Positions 7,807 to 16,681 are shown, numbered from the stretch's first letter. The stretch is DNA of 64,000 nt from Brevibacillus humidisoli (GCF_020923435.1 NZ_CP087263.1:372001-436000), one strand, 5' to 3'. Numbers and translations are program-made. Notes: generated by a model not told the origin, from the letters alone.

Positions 7807-10026
7807 TTGTTGAGAGGGAAGACCTCGCCGCTGCTTGCGATTGTCATCCTACTTTCGGCGGTGTTTATGAGTGCAGGATCGTTAACAGTCAACGCCTCAC
7901 AACCTCCTGTCATCCTGTTCGTGTCGATAGACGGGTATACAACGAATACGGTATATGTTCCGGCAGGTGAGATTTCGTACACCATTCTTGGCCAAAGTTA
8001 TTCAGAAGATGAAAAGGCGAATGTAGAGTTCTCCATCACAAATCTGGACACGAATCAAGTAACGGAGGTGTATACACAGTGGTTATCCAACACTCCGAAC
8101 TCCGGTACCTTTACTTTGGATGAGGGAGTCTATGAGGCTACCGTAACCGCAACAGATGAAGATGGACAAACGTCAACTCCTTACACGGTTCGGATCATTG
8201 TAGGGGTCAAGCAGGATTTCCGTGTAGTGGAGGTAAATCCGAATCCGATCCTACTTGAACCAGGAAGTCGGAAGGCTTCCGTACAGGTAACCTTTCAAAA
8301 CAGGTTGCCGGAGGAGCATTCTTCCGAAGTCGGTTGGCGATGGGAAGATGAGGATGTATGGTATGATGTGCAAGTTATTGATTTCCCCGGTATGTATGTC
8401 GATGGGGGAAGACAAACGGTCACATTTGAGATCCCCATCCAATCAGAAGAATTACGCACGCTAGCGTTTGCCATTGATCCAAACCAAAACACAGCTGAAT
8501 TGAACGAGGATGACAACGAGATACGGGTACCAATTGAGTACAACACCCCGGACTTACGCATTAGCAGGATTGACGTAACCACCACGTCAGACAGCTTAGT
8601 GGAGCTTCTTTTAACGATTGTGGAAGAGAGAAATGTACCGGAAGGAGAGGAACTTCACACGCATATCCGGTATGGATACGGTTCGTACTCATACGGAAGA
8701 GTCCCAATCTCGGTCATCGCGGGAGGAAAAGAGACCGTCAGGATCCAGTTGCCTCGCTTTCCGGGGGAAGAAGTGATGTTTGTCGCCTCCATCAATAAGC
8801 CGATGGAGGTGGTGGAAGCAAAGCCCTACCAAGAAAATAATGTTACACCATCACATCTTTACTTAGGCAATAACCTGGATCTGGCGGCGATCAGTATCGA
8901 ATCACCACCAGCATACGAGGAAGAAGAAGTAACGACCGTTGTGAAGGTCGCCAATGTGATGGGTACGATGGACAGAGAGGTGGATGTTGTGCTCCGTCTG
9001 AATGGAGAAGAAATCGGACGGGAACCGGTTCATATCTTACCCGATCAGGGAAAGTATGTTTCCTTTACATGGGAGGCTCCACAAACGGGAGAAGGAAAGC
9101 CGGTCACACAGCAGCTGGAAGCAGAGATTAATCCAGAACCGCGAGAGCTGGAGGAAGTGACGTACAACAACAATGTCGTGAAAGCGACTCAAGTCATTCT
9201 TCCGGAGTTTGAAGGAAAGACTTGCCCGCGAATTGCAAACAGGACATCGGCTGTTTCCGGTTACTATGAATACTATTGCAATTGCGGTCCGACGGGGTGT
9301 TCAATCTGTGTTGGGAAGTACCATGAGTCCATAACGGTGACACCCATTGGACCGACACCAACACCCGTCAAAGCTGGAATGGGATTTGAATATCAATATG
9401 TTGTTCGTTATCACAATGATAACCCGAATAACGGGGACGAACATGGTTTTCAAGAAGTTGAAGCTGGATTTGACGAGGATCAGGATCTGCCGACTGTGGG
9501 GCTTGTTCCTACTCTACCAACGCCCCAGGCATTCGAGACCTGGTCAATGCCAAGGGCCAAAATTCAGCGTGGCCAGGGAGATCTCGAAATGATCGAATAT
9601 ATCCCGACCTTGCAACAGCTCCAACTCAATGAAAGTGAGCATGTTGACGGCGGCAACCAGTACTACACAAGTTTTTATCAAAAGGATGGTATGTACCCTT
9701 TCAGCGTGACAGGAAGAAGAGCAGGCGTGCGTGAGATTACCTACACCGACATTAATGGCATTACAAGTATCCAACGGTCAACGTCACCTCGTCTGACGGT
9801 TTGCACACCAGGAATGTATGAGATCGAGGGGAGTCCACATGATGACTACATTTTTAGGCGTGTGGATCCGAACAATCCTTATCCATTTGATACGGAACCA
9901 GGATGGGATTGGAAGGGTAAGAGGCATGTTTTTGACGAAATCGCTCCCTTCTGGAACAGTTACGGGAAAGAGAATCCATTCTTGGACACGTATTCACTGA
10001 ATATAACTGAATCGAGCTGGTATTGA
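7807..10026 (+). CDS. Secreted CARDB-domain surface protein with Cys-rich insert
   Basis: 739 aa from TTG 7807 (a second TTG at 7810 is equally possible); AAAGGAGG lies just upstream. The signal peptide ends near VNAS. Immunoglobulin-like segment about 25-130, then at least two CARDB-type adhesion modules (about 135-245 and 355-460), recognised by repeated endings such as ELNEDDNEIRVPIEY and ELEEVTYNNNVVKA. Around residues 477-503 there is a cysteine cluster containing YYCNCGPTGCSICVGK, a spacing that suggests disulfides or metal binding. Likely an extracellular adhesion or scaffold protein. Followed within 25 bases by a TadE/pilin-like gene, linking it to the pilus locus. Confidence 0.8.
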   Translation: MLRGKTSPLLAIVILLSAVFMSAGSLTVNASQPPVILFVSIDGYTTNTVYVPAGEISYTILGQSYSEDEKANVEFSITNLDTNQVTEVYTQWLSNTPNSGTFTLDEGVYEATVTATDEDGQTSTPYTVRIIVGVKQDFRVVEVNPNPILLEPGSRKASVQVTFQNRLPEEHSSEVGWRWEDEDVWYDVQVIDFPGMYVDGGRQTVTFEIPIQSEELRTLAFAIDPNQNTAELNEDDNEIRVPIEYNTPDLRISRIDVTTTSDSLVELLLTIVEERNVPEGEELHTHIRYGYGSYSYGRVPISVIAGGKETVRIQLPRFPGEEVMFVASINKPMEVVEAKPYQENNVTPSHLYLGNNLDLAAISIESPPAYEEEEVTTVVKVANVMGTMDREVDVVLRLNGEEIGREPVHILPDQGKYVSFTWEAPQTGEGKPVTQQLEAEINPEPRELEEVTYNNNVVKATQVILPEFEGKTCPRIANRTSAVSGYYEYYCNCGPTGCSICVGKYHESITVTPIGPTPTPVKAGMGFEYQYVVRYHNDNPNNGDEHGFQEVEAGFDEDQDLPTVGLVPTLPTPQAFETWSMPRAKIQRGQGDLEMIEYIPTLQQLQLNESEHVDGGNQYYTSFYQKDGMYPFSVTGRRAGVREITYTDINGITSIQRSTSPRLTVCTPGMYEIEGSPHDDYIFRRVDPNNPYPFDTEPGWDWKGKRHVFDEIAPFWNSYGKENPFLDTYSLNITESSWY

Positions 10027-10050
10027 TGATGGCTTAGGAGGGAGGAAGTA

Positions 10051-10482
10051 TTGCCTGGGATCGCCAAGTTTATCGCCTTTTTTCTCTTCTTAACGGTTTT
10101 TGTAGCTTACTTTGTAGATATCGCCGTCATTTCCTTTTCAAAGGAGGATTTGCGCAGCTCAGCTGTGTCGGCAGCGAAGAATGCAGTGATTAGGCATATG
10201 GATTGGGCAGCACTTCGAGTGGGGCAGCCTCCATACCTTTTAACAGAGGGAATTGACGAAACGATTGAAAACGTCATCGAGACCAGCACAAACTTTCGTG
10301 GCGTTGAACTGGAAGTTGAGTATCATGCCCGATCGACGCCAGCGGTGTTGTCCTTGATTGTGGAGGGTTCCTATCCAAGTTCGTTCTTGGAGCTAAGCGA
10401 TTACGATCAGGGGGAGCGTGCTCTTATCCCCGTTCGTGTTACAGAGATAATCGAATCGAAATACACAACAGAAAATAACTAA
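10051..10482 (+). CDS. TadE/G-like membrane-anchored pseudopilin candidate
   Basis: 143 aa from TTG 10051 with GGAGGGAGGAAG upstream. One N-terminal hydrophobic helix (about 3-28) and a soluble extracytoplasmic part, the layout of minor pilins of the TadE/TadG type. No Cys and no clear prepilin cleavage signature, so the class call rests on topology and position before the CpaB/CpaF/TadBC genes. Could instead be a membrane-tethered assembly factor. Confidence 0.5.
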   Translation: MPGIAKFIAFFLFLTVFVAYFVDIAVISFSKEDLRSSAVSAAKNAVIRHMDWAALRVGQPPYLLTEGIDETIENVIETSTNFRGVELEVEYHARSTPAVLSLIVEGSYPSSFLELSDYDQGERALIPVRVTEIIESKYTTENN

Positions 10483-10493
10483 GGAAAGGGGGG

Positions 10494-10518
10494 AAGGCGC
10501 AAAAACAAGCGCCTTTTT
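10494..10518 (+). promoter_or_regulatory. Hairpin with U-tail between Shine-Dalgarno region and start codon
   Basis: AAGGCGC (10494-10500), 8-nt loop, GCGCCTT (10509-10515), then TTT. It looks like an intrinsic terminator, but it lies between the purine-rich Shine-Dalgarno region (AAGGAAAGGGGGG, 10481-10493) and the ATG at 10522. It may act as an attenuator for the Tad genes, or fold and bring the Shine-Dalgarno to normal spacing. Confidence 0.65.
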
Positions 10519-10521
10519 CAC

Positions 10522-11337
10522 ATGAGAAAAGCAGGTAGAATCATCATTAGCTTTTTGCTAGCCTTGGCTGTTGGCGGCGCGACCTATTTTGGCTTCGAGG
10601 CATACGCGAAAGTCCAAGGGGAGACGGTTCACGTCTTAGTAGTGCGAGAAGAGATACCTCCACGTACGATGATCACCCCTACGATGTTTGATGAAGGGAA
10701 AATTGTTTTGAAGGAACTACCGGCGCGGGCAGTCCCGCCGAACGTGTTCCGTTCACCGAAGGAAGTGATTGGTAAGTACACGGTTACCAACTACGGATTG
10801 CCAAAGAACAGCTTCCTATTCCAGGAAAAAGTCTTACCGGCAGAGGAGATGAAGGATGGAGCAGCCATGTTAATTGATAAGGGAAAGCGTATGATCTCCA
10901 TCTCTGTCAACCTTCGTTCTTCCCTAGCCGCTCAAATTCTTCCTGGCGCATACATTGATCTTTGGCTTGTGGCCGAAAGCCAGGATGATGAACCGATTGT
11001 GGGACCGTTCCTTGAAAAGGCTAAGGTGATCGGGACGTACGCAACGAGTTCACAAAAGTCCAGATCGACAACGGATGTGGTGGTCAAAGAAGAGAATAGA
11101 CCCATTACGATTGGGGCCAACACGGTGCCACAAACGCTGCTGCTGGCCGTGACGAACGATGAAGCAGCTTACATTCAGGTAGCGGAGCAGTTGGGACAAA
11201 TCAATATCACAGGCATTGGATACGAAGAGACCGTTGAAGGCGGAAGTGCGGTCACGAAAGATGCCATCTGGTCCGTTGAACGGATTCAAGAGTGGATGAA
11301 AGCCCAAATGGGTCAAACGGCAAAAGGGGTGGAATAA
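10522..11337 (+). CDS. CpaB/RcpC-like Flp pilus assembly protein (SAF domain)
   Basis: 271 aa. One N-terminal membrane helix (about 7-25), then a SAF domain (about 37-110) with the typical VLVVREEIPPRTMITPTMF and a CpaB C-terminal domain (about 110-240) containing DKGKRMISISV and PGAYIDLWLV. CpaB proteins sit in the periplasm or on the outer face and assist Tad pilus assembly. The 3' end overlaps the next start by one base (TAATG). Expression may depend on the hairpin directly before the ATG. Confidence 0.85.
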   Translation: MRKAGRIIISFLLALAVGGATYFGFEAYAKVQGETVHVLVVREEIPPRTMITPTMFDEGKIVLKELPARAVPPNVFRSPKEVIGKYTVTNYGLPKNSFLFQEKVLPAEEMKDGAAMLIDKGKRMISISVNLRSSLAAQILPGAYIDLWLVAESQDDEPIVGPFLEKAKVIGTYATSSQKSRSTTDVVVKEENRPITIGANTVPQTLLLAVTNDEAAYIQVAEQLGQINITGIGYEETVEGGSAVTKDAIWSVERIQEWMKAQMGQTAKGVE

Positions 11338-12557
11338 TGATTATTAATGCTAGTAGAATCGAGCAAATCACTTCACTGGCACGGAAGCATGGGTTTGCGT
11401 GTGAGGAAAAATATGAATTGGGGAATGTCAGGGATCCGGTGATCTTATCGGACCATGAACTGTCGGATCCGACAGGGGAGATTGCTAATACACTCGTCAG
11501 TACGGGGGTTCAGGTACTTTATGTAGCCTATGAGCCCCCTGTTCATTTATCTCCATCGGTTATGATCCTGTCCGGAGAGAAAGTGACGTGGATGGAAATT
11601 GAAAATTGGATTCAACAAGCGCAAGGATCCACCCAAAAAACCAGAGCGGTAACGTTAGAGGTCAAACGCACAATCGCATTTTACGGGATCATACCTGGTG
11701 TGGGAGCTGGAAGTGTTGCTCGCGGACTGGCCTTCTACTCGGCCATGCGGGGAGTCAAGACCTTGTACATTGACTTGGATTATCGGTTCCCCAAGTCGCC
11801 CTACATCATCGGCTATAAGCATGCACAGAACACACTGGAAAACCTGCTGCAAACACTACTGAACAAAGAAACTCCAGTGATGGAATCGTACTTTTTGCAT
11901 AAGTCAAACCAGGTGAACCTGACAAAGCAGCAAGCTGCACATATAGAAGCCCTACCGGACGAGCTTTACGTTCTATCTCCATCTCCCGATCTGGGGATGG
12001 AGTATTTTCCGGGGGTGGGTACTGACATGGAAGAGGCAACACACTTGATCAAAACGATCCTTGAAGGGGCAAAGCCGTATTTTCAAAACATCATCGTATC
12101 CATGGGAAGTGATCCAGATGACATGGTCAATTTGGCAGCTCTTCGTGCTTGCGATCAGCGGATCTTCGTTATTGACACAAGTCCATGCGCGTTGCGGTTG
12201 TATCAGCAGCGGATGCCTCTTCTCCATAATAGCGGCGTGCAAATGGAGAATACGGAGATCCTGGTCAACAAGGTGCCAGATGAGGTAACGTTGCCATCCC
12301 TTGAGGAGTTTTTGCGGCATTCACTGCCGCTGTCTATCGATTACGATCCAAATATGGTGAAGGAGCTGAACAACCTTAACTCACTGGGGGGATCCTCCTT
12401 TCGCAAAGGGATTGAGAAAGTGGCCGTTCCTTTACTAGGGTTGAAACCGGCTGAAAAAGGTAAGGACTCGATTTTGACTCGGTGGTTTTCAAAGAATGAA
12501 AGGCAGGGTAAATCGGCAGTTGTCGGTACATATGCCGTTCCAGGAGGAGTACAATGA
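11337..12557 (+). CDS. CpaE/MinD-like protein with destroyed P-loop
   Basis: 406 aa from ATG 11337, which overlaps the upstream stop; the frame extends back to 11292 but that start lies inside cpaB. An N-terminal receiver-like region (about 1-100) precedes a MinD/CpaE fold. Where KGGVGKT is expected there is IIPGVGAGSVARG (about 117-129), lacking both the signature and P-loop lysines. TLYIDLDYRFPKSP and a later VIDTSPCALRL strand are kept. It therefore probably binds partners or membrane without ATP hydrolysis. It overlaps the CpaF-like gene by ATGA, so it belongs to the Tad operon. Confidence 0.8.
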   Translation: MIINASRIEQITSLARKHGFACEEKYELGNVRDPVILSDHELSDPTGEIANTLVSTGVQVLYVAYEPPVHLSPSVMILSGEKVTWMEIENWIQQAQGSTQKTRAVTLEVKRTIAFYGIIPGVGAGSVARGLAFYSAMRGVKTLYIDLDYRFPKSPYIIGYKHAQNTLENLLQTLLNKETPVMESYFLHKSNQVNLTKQQAAHIEALPDELYVLSPSPDLGMEYFPGVGTDMEEATHLIKTILEGAKPYFQNIIVSMGSDPDDMVNLAALRACDQRIFVIDTSPCALRLYQQRMPLLHNSGVQMENTEILVNKVPDEVTLPSLEEFLRHSLPLSIDYDPNMVKELNNLNSLGGSSFRKGIEKVAVPLLGLKPAEKGKDSILTRWFSKNERQGKSAVVGTYAVPGGVQ

Positions 12558-13921
12558 AGCAGTTCATTGCACGGAATCGGGTGGATCTGCAACAAATCCA
12601 GAGTCAGCGGGTAGTTCCCGAAACGACAACCGGTCAAGAATTGAGTGCGGACGGTACCAAATATGAACATGTGAAAAACGAAATTCGTTCCTTTCTGATC
12701 GAATCACACCCCACGCTTTTAAAGGAAGGCGTGTTTAATAAAAAGCGAAAAGCAGAAATCGAGCGGGTCGTTCGGACGTACATTCAGGTTCAACGGATTA
12801 TTGTCAAAGGGATGATGATAGACGAGCTGGTAGAACGGATATGGAAGGACCTGTTTTCACTCGGTCCACTTGATGGGGTGCTGGAAGATCACTCCATTAC
12901 GGAAATCATGATCAACGGGTTCGATGAACCATGGGTGAAGCAAGACGGACAAAACAAACCGGCTGACCATCTGATCAAGTTCGATCATGTGAAGCACTAT
13001 GAGACGATGATCCAGACGAAGATCCTCAACTCATGTGGTAAGCAGGTGTCGGAAAAAGATCCAATTGTGGATGCCAGGGTTGGCGATTGCCGGGTTAGCA
13101 TCGTTTGGCAGCCGACATCCCAAATGAAGGGACCGATATTAACCATCCGTAAGTTTCCTCCTATCGTTCTTACGCCGGAAGAGTTTCTGGACAAGGGAAC
13201 AGCAAGTGAGGAAATGTTTGACTTTATCCGCTTAATCGTAGAGGGGGGCTGTACCATTTGTATGGGTGGTCCAACCGGGTCCGGAAAAACCACCACCTTT
13301 AAGCTGATGGCCAAATTCATCAAGAAAGGGCAACGCACTATCGTAATTGAGGATACTGCAGAGATGCGGTTACACAAACTGTATCCGTATGCAGAAAGAT
13401 ATCACTTTGTATCAGAGGAATGCCGGATTTTTGGAGATGACAAAACGGATATCACGATCCAAAAACTGATTGTCGCCAGTCTCCGACAAACGCCTTATCG
13501 GATCATTATTGGAGAGATCCGAAAGTCTAATGACCTGCTCAGTGCGATTGAAGCGTCGTTCACGGGGCATCCTGTCTGGTTCACGATGCACGGGGACTCG
13601 GCGGAAGATTTAGCGGAACGAATGGCCATGCTACTGGGCTTTCAGATGACGAAAACGGACGCCTACGCTCTCTTATCCAAATCTATGAATATCATTATCA
13701 TGCAGAAACATTTTGAGACAGAAAACAAAAGACGAATCTTTGAAATTGCTGAGGTTGTGGGGACAGATGAGAAAGGCAAACTTGTCATTCGGAAGATCTT
13801 TGAGTACGACTGGGATCTCAAGACGTTTCTTCGTCTCCATCCGATCTCTGAGCGGCTCATCCAAAAATTTCGTCATGCCGAGATCCCCAGGGAACGATAC
13901 GAACGGTATCTCAGTGTGTGA
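12554..13921 (+). CDS. CpaF/TadA-type secretion ATPase
   Basis: 455 aa. N-terminal helical domain, then a PilT/VirB11-type motor with Walker A GGPTGSGKTTT at about 238-248, an Asp box RTIVIEDTAEMRL, a Walker-B-like IIIGEIRKSNDLLSAIEA and a His box FTMHGDSAEDLAERM. This is the motor that powers Tad/Flp pilus assembly at the cytoplasmic face with TadB and TadC. All key residues are present. Start ATG 12554 overlaps the previous stop (ATGA). Family membership is certain; Tad rather than conjugative VirB11 use is inferred from the adjacent tadB/tadC pair. Confidence 0.93.
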   Translation: MKQFIARNRVDLQQIQSQRVVPETTTGQELSADGTKYEHVKNEIRSFLIESHPTLLKEGVFNKKRKAEIERVVRTYIQVQRIIVKGMMIDELVERIWKDLFSLGPLDGVLEDHSITEIMINGFDEPWVKQDGQNKPADHLIKFDHVKHYETMIQTKILNSCGKQVSEKDPIVDARVGDCRVSIVWQPTSQMKGPILTIRKFPPIVLTPEEFLDKGTASEEMFDFIRLIVEGGCTICMGGPTGSGKTTTFKLMAKFIKKGQRTIVIEDTAEMRLHKLYPYAERYHFVSEECRIFGDDKTDITIQKLIVASLRQTPYRIIIGEIRKSNDLLSAIEASFTGHPVWFTMHGDSAEDLAERMAMLLGFQMTKTDAYALLSKSMNIIIMQKHFETENKRRIFEIAEVVGTDEKGKLVIRKIFEYDWDLKTFLRLHPISERLIQKFRHAEIPRERYERYLSV

Positions 13922-13938
13922 GGAGTGGGGGATGAAGA

Positions 13939-14799
13939 TTGAGTGAAATCATTTTGGCCTTGTGTATGGCAACCTTGGTTTATCTTTTTCTGCTGCATGT
14001 CGTATTCAAAAAAAGAGAAAGGATCAAGTGGATAGAGGTTCAAAAACCGAAGACCACACCACGGCTGAAATTCCTGGAGGATGCAGAGAAAAAAGGGGTC
14101 TCCCTTTCCTTTCGAACCTATGTCGTGTGGTGGTCCGCAGCTGTAGGGAGTGGGGTTACCCTCTCCCTGCTATTTTCTAATCCTCTTTTGTTAGCTTTGA
14201 TGGTAGGCGTAAACTTTTTCGCGCTCAAGATATACGTCTATCAGAAAGAGAGAATGATACGGGAGAAGGCGAAGGATCAACTAGGTCCCGCGCTGCAAAA
14301 CCTTGGGTCCGCCTACCGAATGCAGCGCAATTGGAAACGTGCACTGGAAACGGTTATTCCAGTATTGCAGGAGCCACTAAAAAGTGAATTTCAAAGGGCA
14401 TATCAGCTCCATAACACCGGTGTAGCAATTGGAGAAGTGTTTCAACGGATGATGGCCAATCTGAAAGTGCCTGAAATGCAGTTGTTTGTCACCATGGCGG
14501 AAATCAGTGAAGAGATTGGAGAAGATGCAGCCGAAGGGGTTTTGGTTGCCGGAGCATATTTTCAAACCCGCAGGATTGCGATGGCGGATCTGGCAAATGC
14601 CATGATGAACGCAGTGAAGGAAAATCGATACCTCATGTATGCGTTTATCGGGGTGGTTTTCTTCTTCCGGTTTCTGAAGCCTGACTTATTCTCCGTATAC
14701 ACAGATAACATACTCGGCAAATTTTTTCTGGCCTTGTATATGACCATCGCACTGGTGGTACCCATTGTTAGCTTTTTCATAATGCGAAAGGAAATTTGA
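13939..14799 (+). CDS. TadB-like pilus platform membrane protein
   Basis: 286 aa from TTG 13939 behind GAGGAGTGGGGG. Helices near 3-20, 55-72, 76-96 and at the C-terminus (about 230-285) flank a cytoplasmic helical domain with LGSAYRMQRNWKRALETVI and ISEEIGEDAAEGV, the type II secretion F (T2SSF) pattern. TadB and TadC form the inner-membrane platform for the CpaF motor. It follows cpaF and precedes tadC. Confidence 0.8.
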   Translation: MSEIILALCMATLVYLFLLHVVFKKRERIKWIEVQKPKTTPRLKFLEDAEKKGVSLSFRTYVVWWSAAVGSGVTLSLLFSNPLLLALMVGVNFFALKIYVYQKERMIREKAKDQLGPALQNLGSAYRMQRNWKRALETVIPVLQEPLKSEFQRAYQLHNTGVAIGEVFQRMMANLKVPEMQLFVTMAEISEEIGEDAAEGVLVAGAYFQTRRIAMADLANAMMNAVKENRYLMYAFIGVVFFFRFLKPDLFSVYTDNILGKFFLALYMTIALVVPIVSFFIMRKEI

Positions 14800-14811
14800 T
14801 GGAGAGGAAAG

Positions 14812-15696
14812 GTGGAAATGATGTTAATATTGGCAGTAGGAGGGGGCCTGACAGCCTTTCTCCTCTTTTTATTGGTTTCCTTTTCGCTCCAACCAAAGGA
14901 AAGATATAAAGCCGGTTTGTTTTTACAGGAAGTAAAACCTCAGAAGACCTGGCATCATGCCTTTCGGTTTCTTCCGCAATTTAGTAACCGATACATGCGA
15001 ACGTTCCAGAGCAAGATTCAAGAGGAATTACAAAACGCCAAAGACTCCCGTACAGTGGAACAAATCGTGATTGAGCAGTTTGTTTACTCGGTTGGTATAT
15101 TGTTCATCTTTTGTGTTGTGTATCTCATCCATCCGTCCTGGATGTTAATTGGGCTAGGAATCGGACTGAGTATTTATTTCTTTCAGGAGCCGCGGCGTGA
15201 ATTAATAAAGAAGTTTAAAAAGCTTCAGGAAGAGATCCGGAAGGAAACGCCAAACTTTGTCATTACGGTTCGACTGCTCATCAAAGGGCAAAAAACAGTC
15301 GTGGATGCTTTGAAGTTGGCATGTGATTATGCAAAAAACCCTGCTCTTCTCCCTTATGCGAAAGCACTGAGAGAGGATCTGGATTATCTCAATCCAACTG
15401 ATGCGCTTTATAAATTTGTTTGGGGAACACAAGTACCGGAGTTGATTGAGTTTGGTTCCTCGTTGGCCCAGTACATGACGATAGGAGCCGGTGAAGAAGG
15501 GGAAAAAATCTTGGTGCAAATGGAGCAAACGTTCCGGGAGCTGGACAAGAAGTTGTTAGAGCGCGAAAAGGAAGTGCGGCCAGCTAAAGTGAAGGGAATG
15601 AATTTCGTGATCATGATCAATGGTGTGCTTTTTATCGGGACACTGCTGATACTGTACCTCATGTCTGCGCTACAGAAAGGGGTGACATTTGGATGA
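14812..15696 (+). CDS. TadC-like pilus platform membrane protein
   Basis: 294 aa from GTG 14812; ATG 14818 or 14821 are alternatives because GAGAGGAAAGG precedes all three. Helices at about 4-25, 90-125 and 260-285, with a T2SSF domain that includes RKETPNFVITVRLLIKGQK and a conserved EEGEKILVQMEQTFRELD. Partner of the preceding TadB-like protein. A strong terminator follows, closing the cpaB-cpaE-cpaF-tadB-tadC operon. Confidence 0.8.
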   Translation: MEMMLILAVGGGLTAFLLFLLVSFSLQPKERYKAGLFLQEVKPQKTWHHAFRFLPQFSNRYMRTFQSKIQEELQNAKDSRTVEQIVIEQFVYSVGILFIFCVVYLIHPSWMLIGLGIGLSIYFFQEPRRELIKKFKKLQEEIRKETPNFVITVRLLIKGQKTVVDALKLACDYAKNPALLPYAKALREDLDYLNPTDALYKFVWGTQVPELIEFGSSLAQYMTIGAGEEGEKILVQMEQTFRELDKKLLEREKEVRPAKVKGMNFVIMINGVLFIGTLLILYLMSALQKGVTFG

Positions 15697-15725
15697 TTGA
15701 TCATGAGATCAGAAGGATGAGAGAT

Positions 15726-15750
15726 CCCCCAACCATTTGGGGGGTTCTTT
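15726..15750 (+). terminator. Terminator after tadC-like gene
   Basis: Perfect 7-bp stem CCCCCAA/TTGGGGG with a 4-nt loop, then GTTCTTT. It separates the assembly operon from the small pilin-like genes. Confidence 0.8.
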
Positions 15751-15790
15751 ATTGGGACAGCAAACAAATTCAAAAAGGAGAGATGAAAGA

Positions 15791-16003
15791 ATGGGAAAAG
15801 CAATCAACTGGATTGCCGTAAAGTCTGTGCTGAAAGGTGAAAGAGGTGGACCACTGATTGAAAACAAGCTGCTTCTTGTGGTGTCCGTCATCGCGATTTT
15901 TGGTATTACCGCTATTGTGTATCCTTTCATCCAGGAGTACACACAGAATCGATTGGAGACAATCGAAGAAAAAAGCACGATTGACACGTCAGTAGAGTGG
16001 TAA
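15791..16003 (+). CDS. Small Flp-pilin-like membrane protein 1
   Basis: 70 aa. ATG 15791 is preceded by AAGGAG at 15775-15780; the longer open frame reads through the terminator and is not real. A single hydrophobic helix spans about 24-46, followed by a short acidic tail. Size, helix position and location next to TadC and a prepilin peptidase fit an Flp-type pilin. The usual processing motif is weak: GPLIENKLLL could be a G-x4-E-like site. Being first after a terminator allows higher, separate expression, as expected of a major pilin. Confidence 0.55.
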   Translation: MGKAINWIAVKSVLKGERGGPLIENKLLLVVSVIAIFGITAIVYPFIQEYTQNRLETIEEKSTIDTSVEW

Positions 16004-16015
16004 GGCAGTTGTTCA

Positions 16016-16038
16016 GGCCGGGCCGAGTTTGCCCGGCC
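16016..16038 (+). promoter_or_regulatory. GC-rich hairpin between the two pilin-like genes
   Basis: Perfect 8-bp stem GGCCGGGC/GCCCGGCC with a 7-nt loop and no T-run. It may protect the 3' end of the upstream mRNA or mark processing, a common way to raise pilin expression. Confidence 0.55.
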
Positions 16039-16062
16039 ATTGATATGGAAAGGAGGGGGAGT

Positions 16063-16254
16063 TTGAAATCGTTATGTAATCAGTCGGGATCTATGTTGAT
16101 GCAGTATCAGGCGGTGCTAGTGATTGGCGTTGTGTTGATTTTCGGTATTGCCATGTACTTGTTTCCATGGTTACAAACCTACTTTGATGATTATACAAAC
16201 GACGTGGCACAACATGGGAAAAATAACTCCTTCCGGAGTGTGACATACCAATGA
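16063..16254 (+). CDS. Small Flp-pilin-like membrane protein 2
   Basis: 63 aa from TTG 16063, chosen because AAGGAGGGGG ends 4-8 bases upstream; ATG 16045 in the same frame would overlap that site. One hydrophobic helix at about 17-36 with MLMQYQAVLVIGVVLIFGIA. It resembles the preceding protein in size and layout. The stop overlaps the next start (ATGA). Either a second pilin or a pseudopilin. Confidence 0.52.
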   Translation: MKSLCNQSGSMLMQYQAVLVIGVVLIFGIAMYLFPWLQTYFDDYTNDVAQHGKNNSFRSVTYQ

Positions 16255-16673
16255 ACAGATGGAAGAGAATACGGTGTTCGTTGAGAAATCAGAAGGGGTT
16301 TACAGCCATTCAATACCTTCTGGTTTTTTTCTTCGTCTTCGCCTTTGTCATGTTGCTGCCAGATTTAATGCTTTGGGGTGGAACATGGTACAGTGCACAA
16401 GTGGTGATCAATGACACCTCTCAGTTCATGGGAGAGCACGGAGGAGGAACCAGTGAAACCATATCCTATTTGCAAGAACGATTTGAGAAGGCGGGTTTAG
16501 ATCCGGCTGAATGGGATCTAACGATCACGCAAGGACCTATTCTAAAAGGGGGACAAGGAGTCGTGGCCGTTAGCTCAACGTATCAGTTCTTCTCGTTAAA
16601 TTTCATCGGGTTACATGTGGAAATGCCGATAGGCGCTTCATCAACCTTTACGTCACAACTTTGGGTGAGGTGA
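16251..16673 (+). CDS. TadE-like pseudopilin (DUF4320-like)
   Basis: 140 aa. RNQKGFTAIQYLLVF (about 12-26) looks like a prepilin-type leader: a Gly before a hydrophobic helix running to about 40. The extracytoplasmic domain follows. Such proteins occur in Firmicutes Tad loci and conjugative elements; DUF4320 is my closest recollection. Overlaps the previous gene by ATGA and runs directly into the prepilin peptidase, which is the likely processing enzyme. Confidence 0.6.
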   Translation: MNRWKRIRCSLRNQKGFTAIQYLLVFFFVFAFVMLLPDLMLWGGTWYSAQVVINDTSQFMGEHGGGTSETISYLQERFEKAGLDPAEWDLTITQGPILKGGQGVVAVSSTYQFFSLNFIGLHVEMPIGASSTFTSQLWVR

Positions 16674-16681
16674 GTCAATCA

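Noticed and set aside
12554-13921. Conjugative VirB11 ATPase
   Set aside because: The motifs fit VirB11 too, but the gene is followed by TadB and TadC and preceded by CpaB and CpaE, so the CpaF/TadA call is better.
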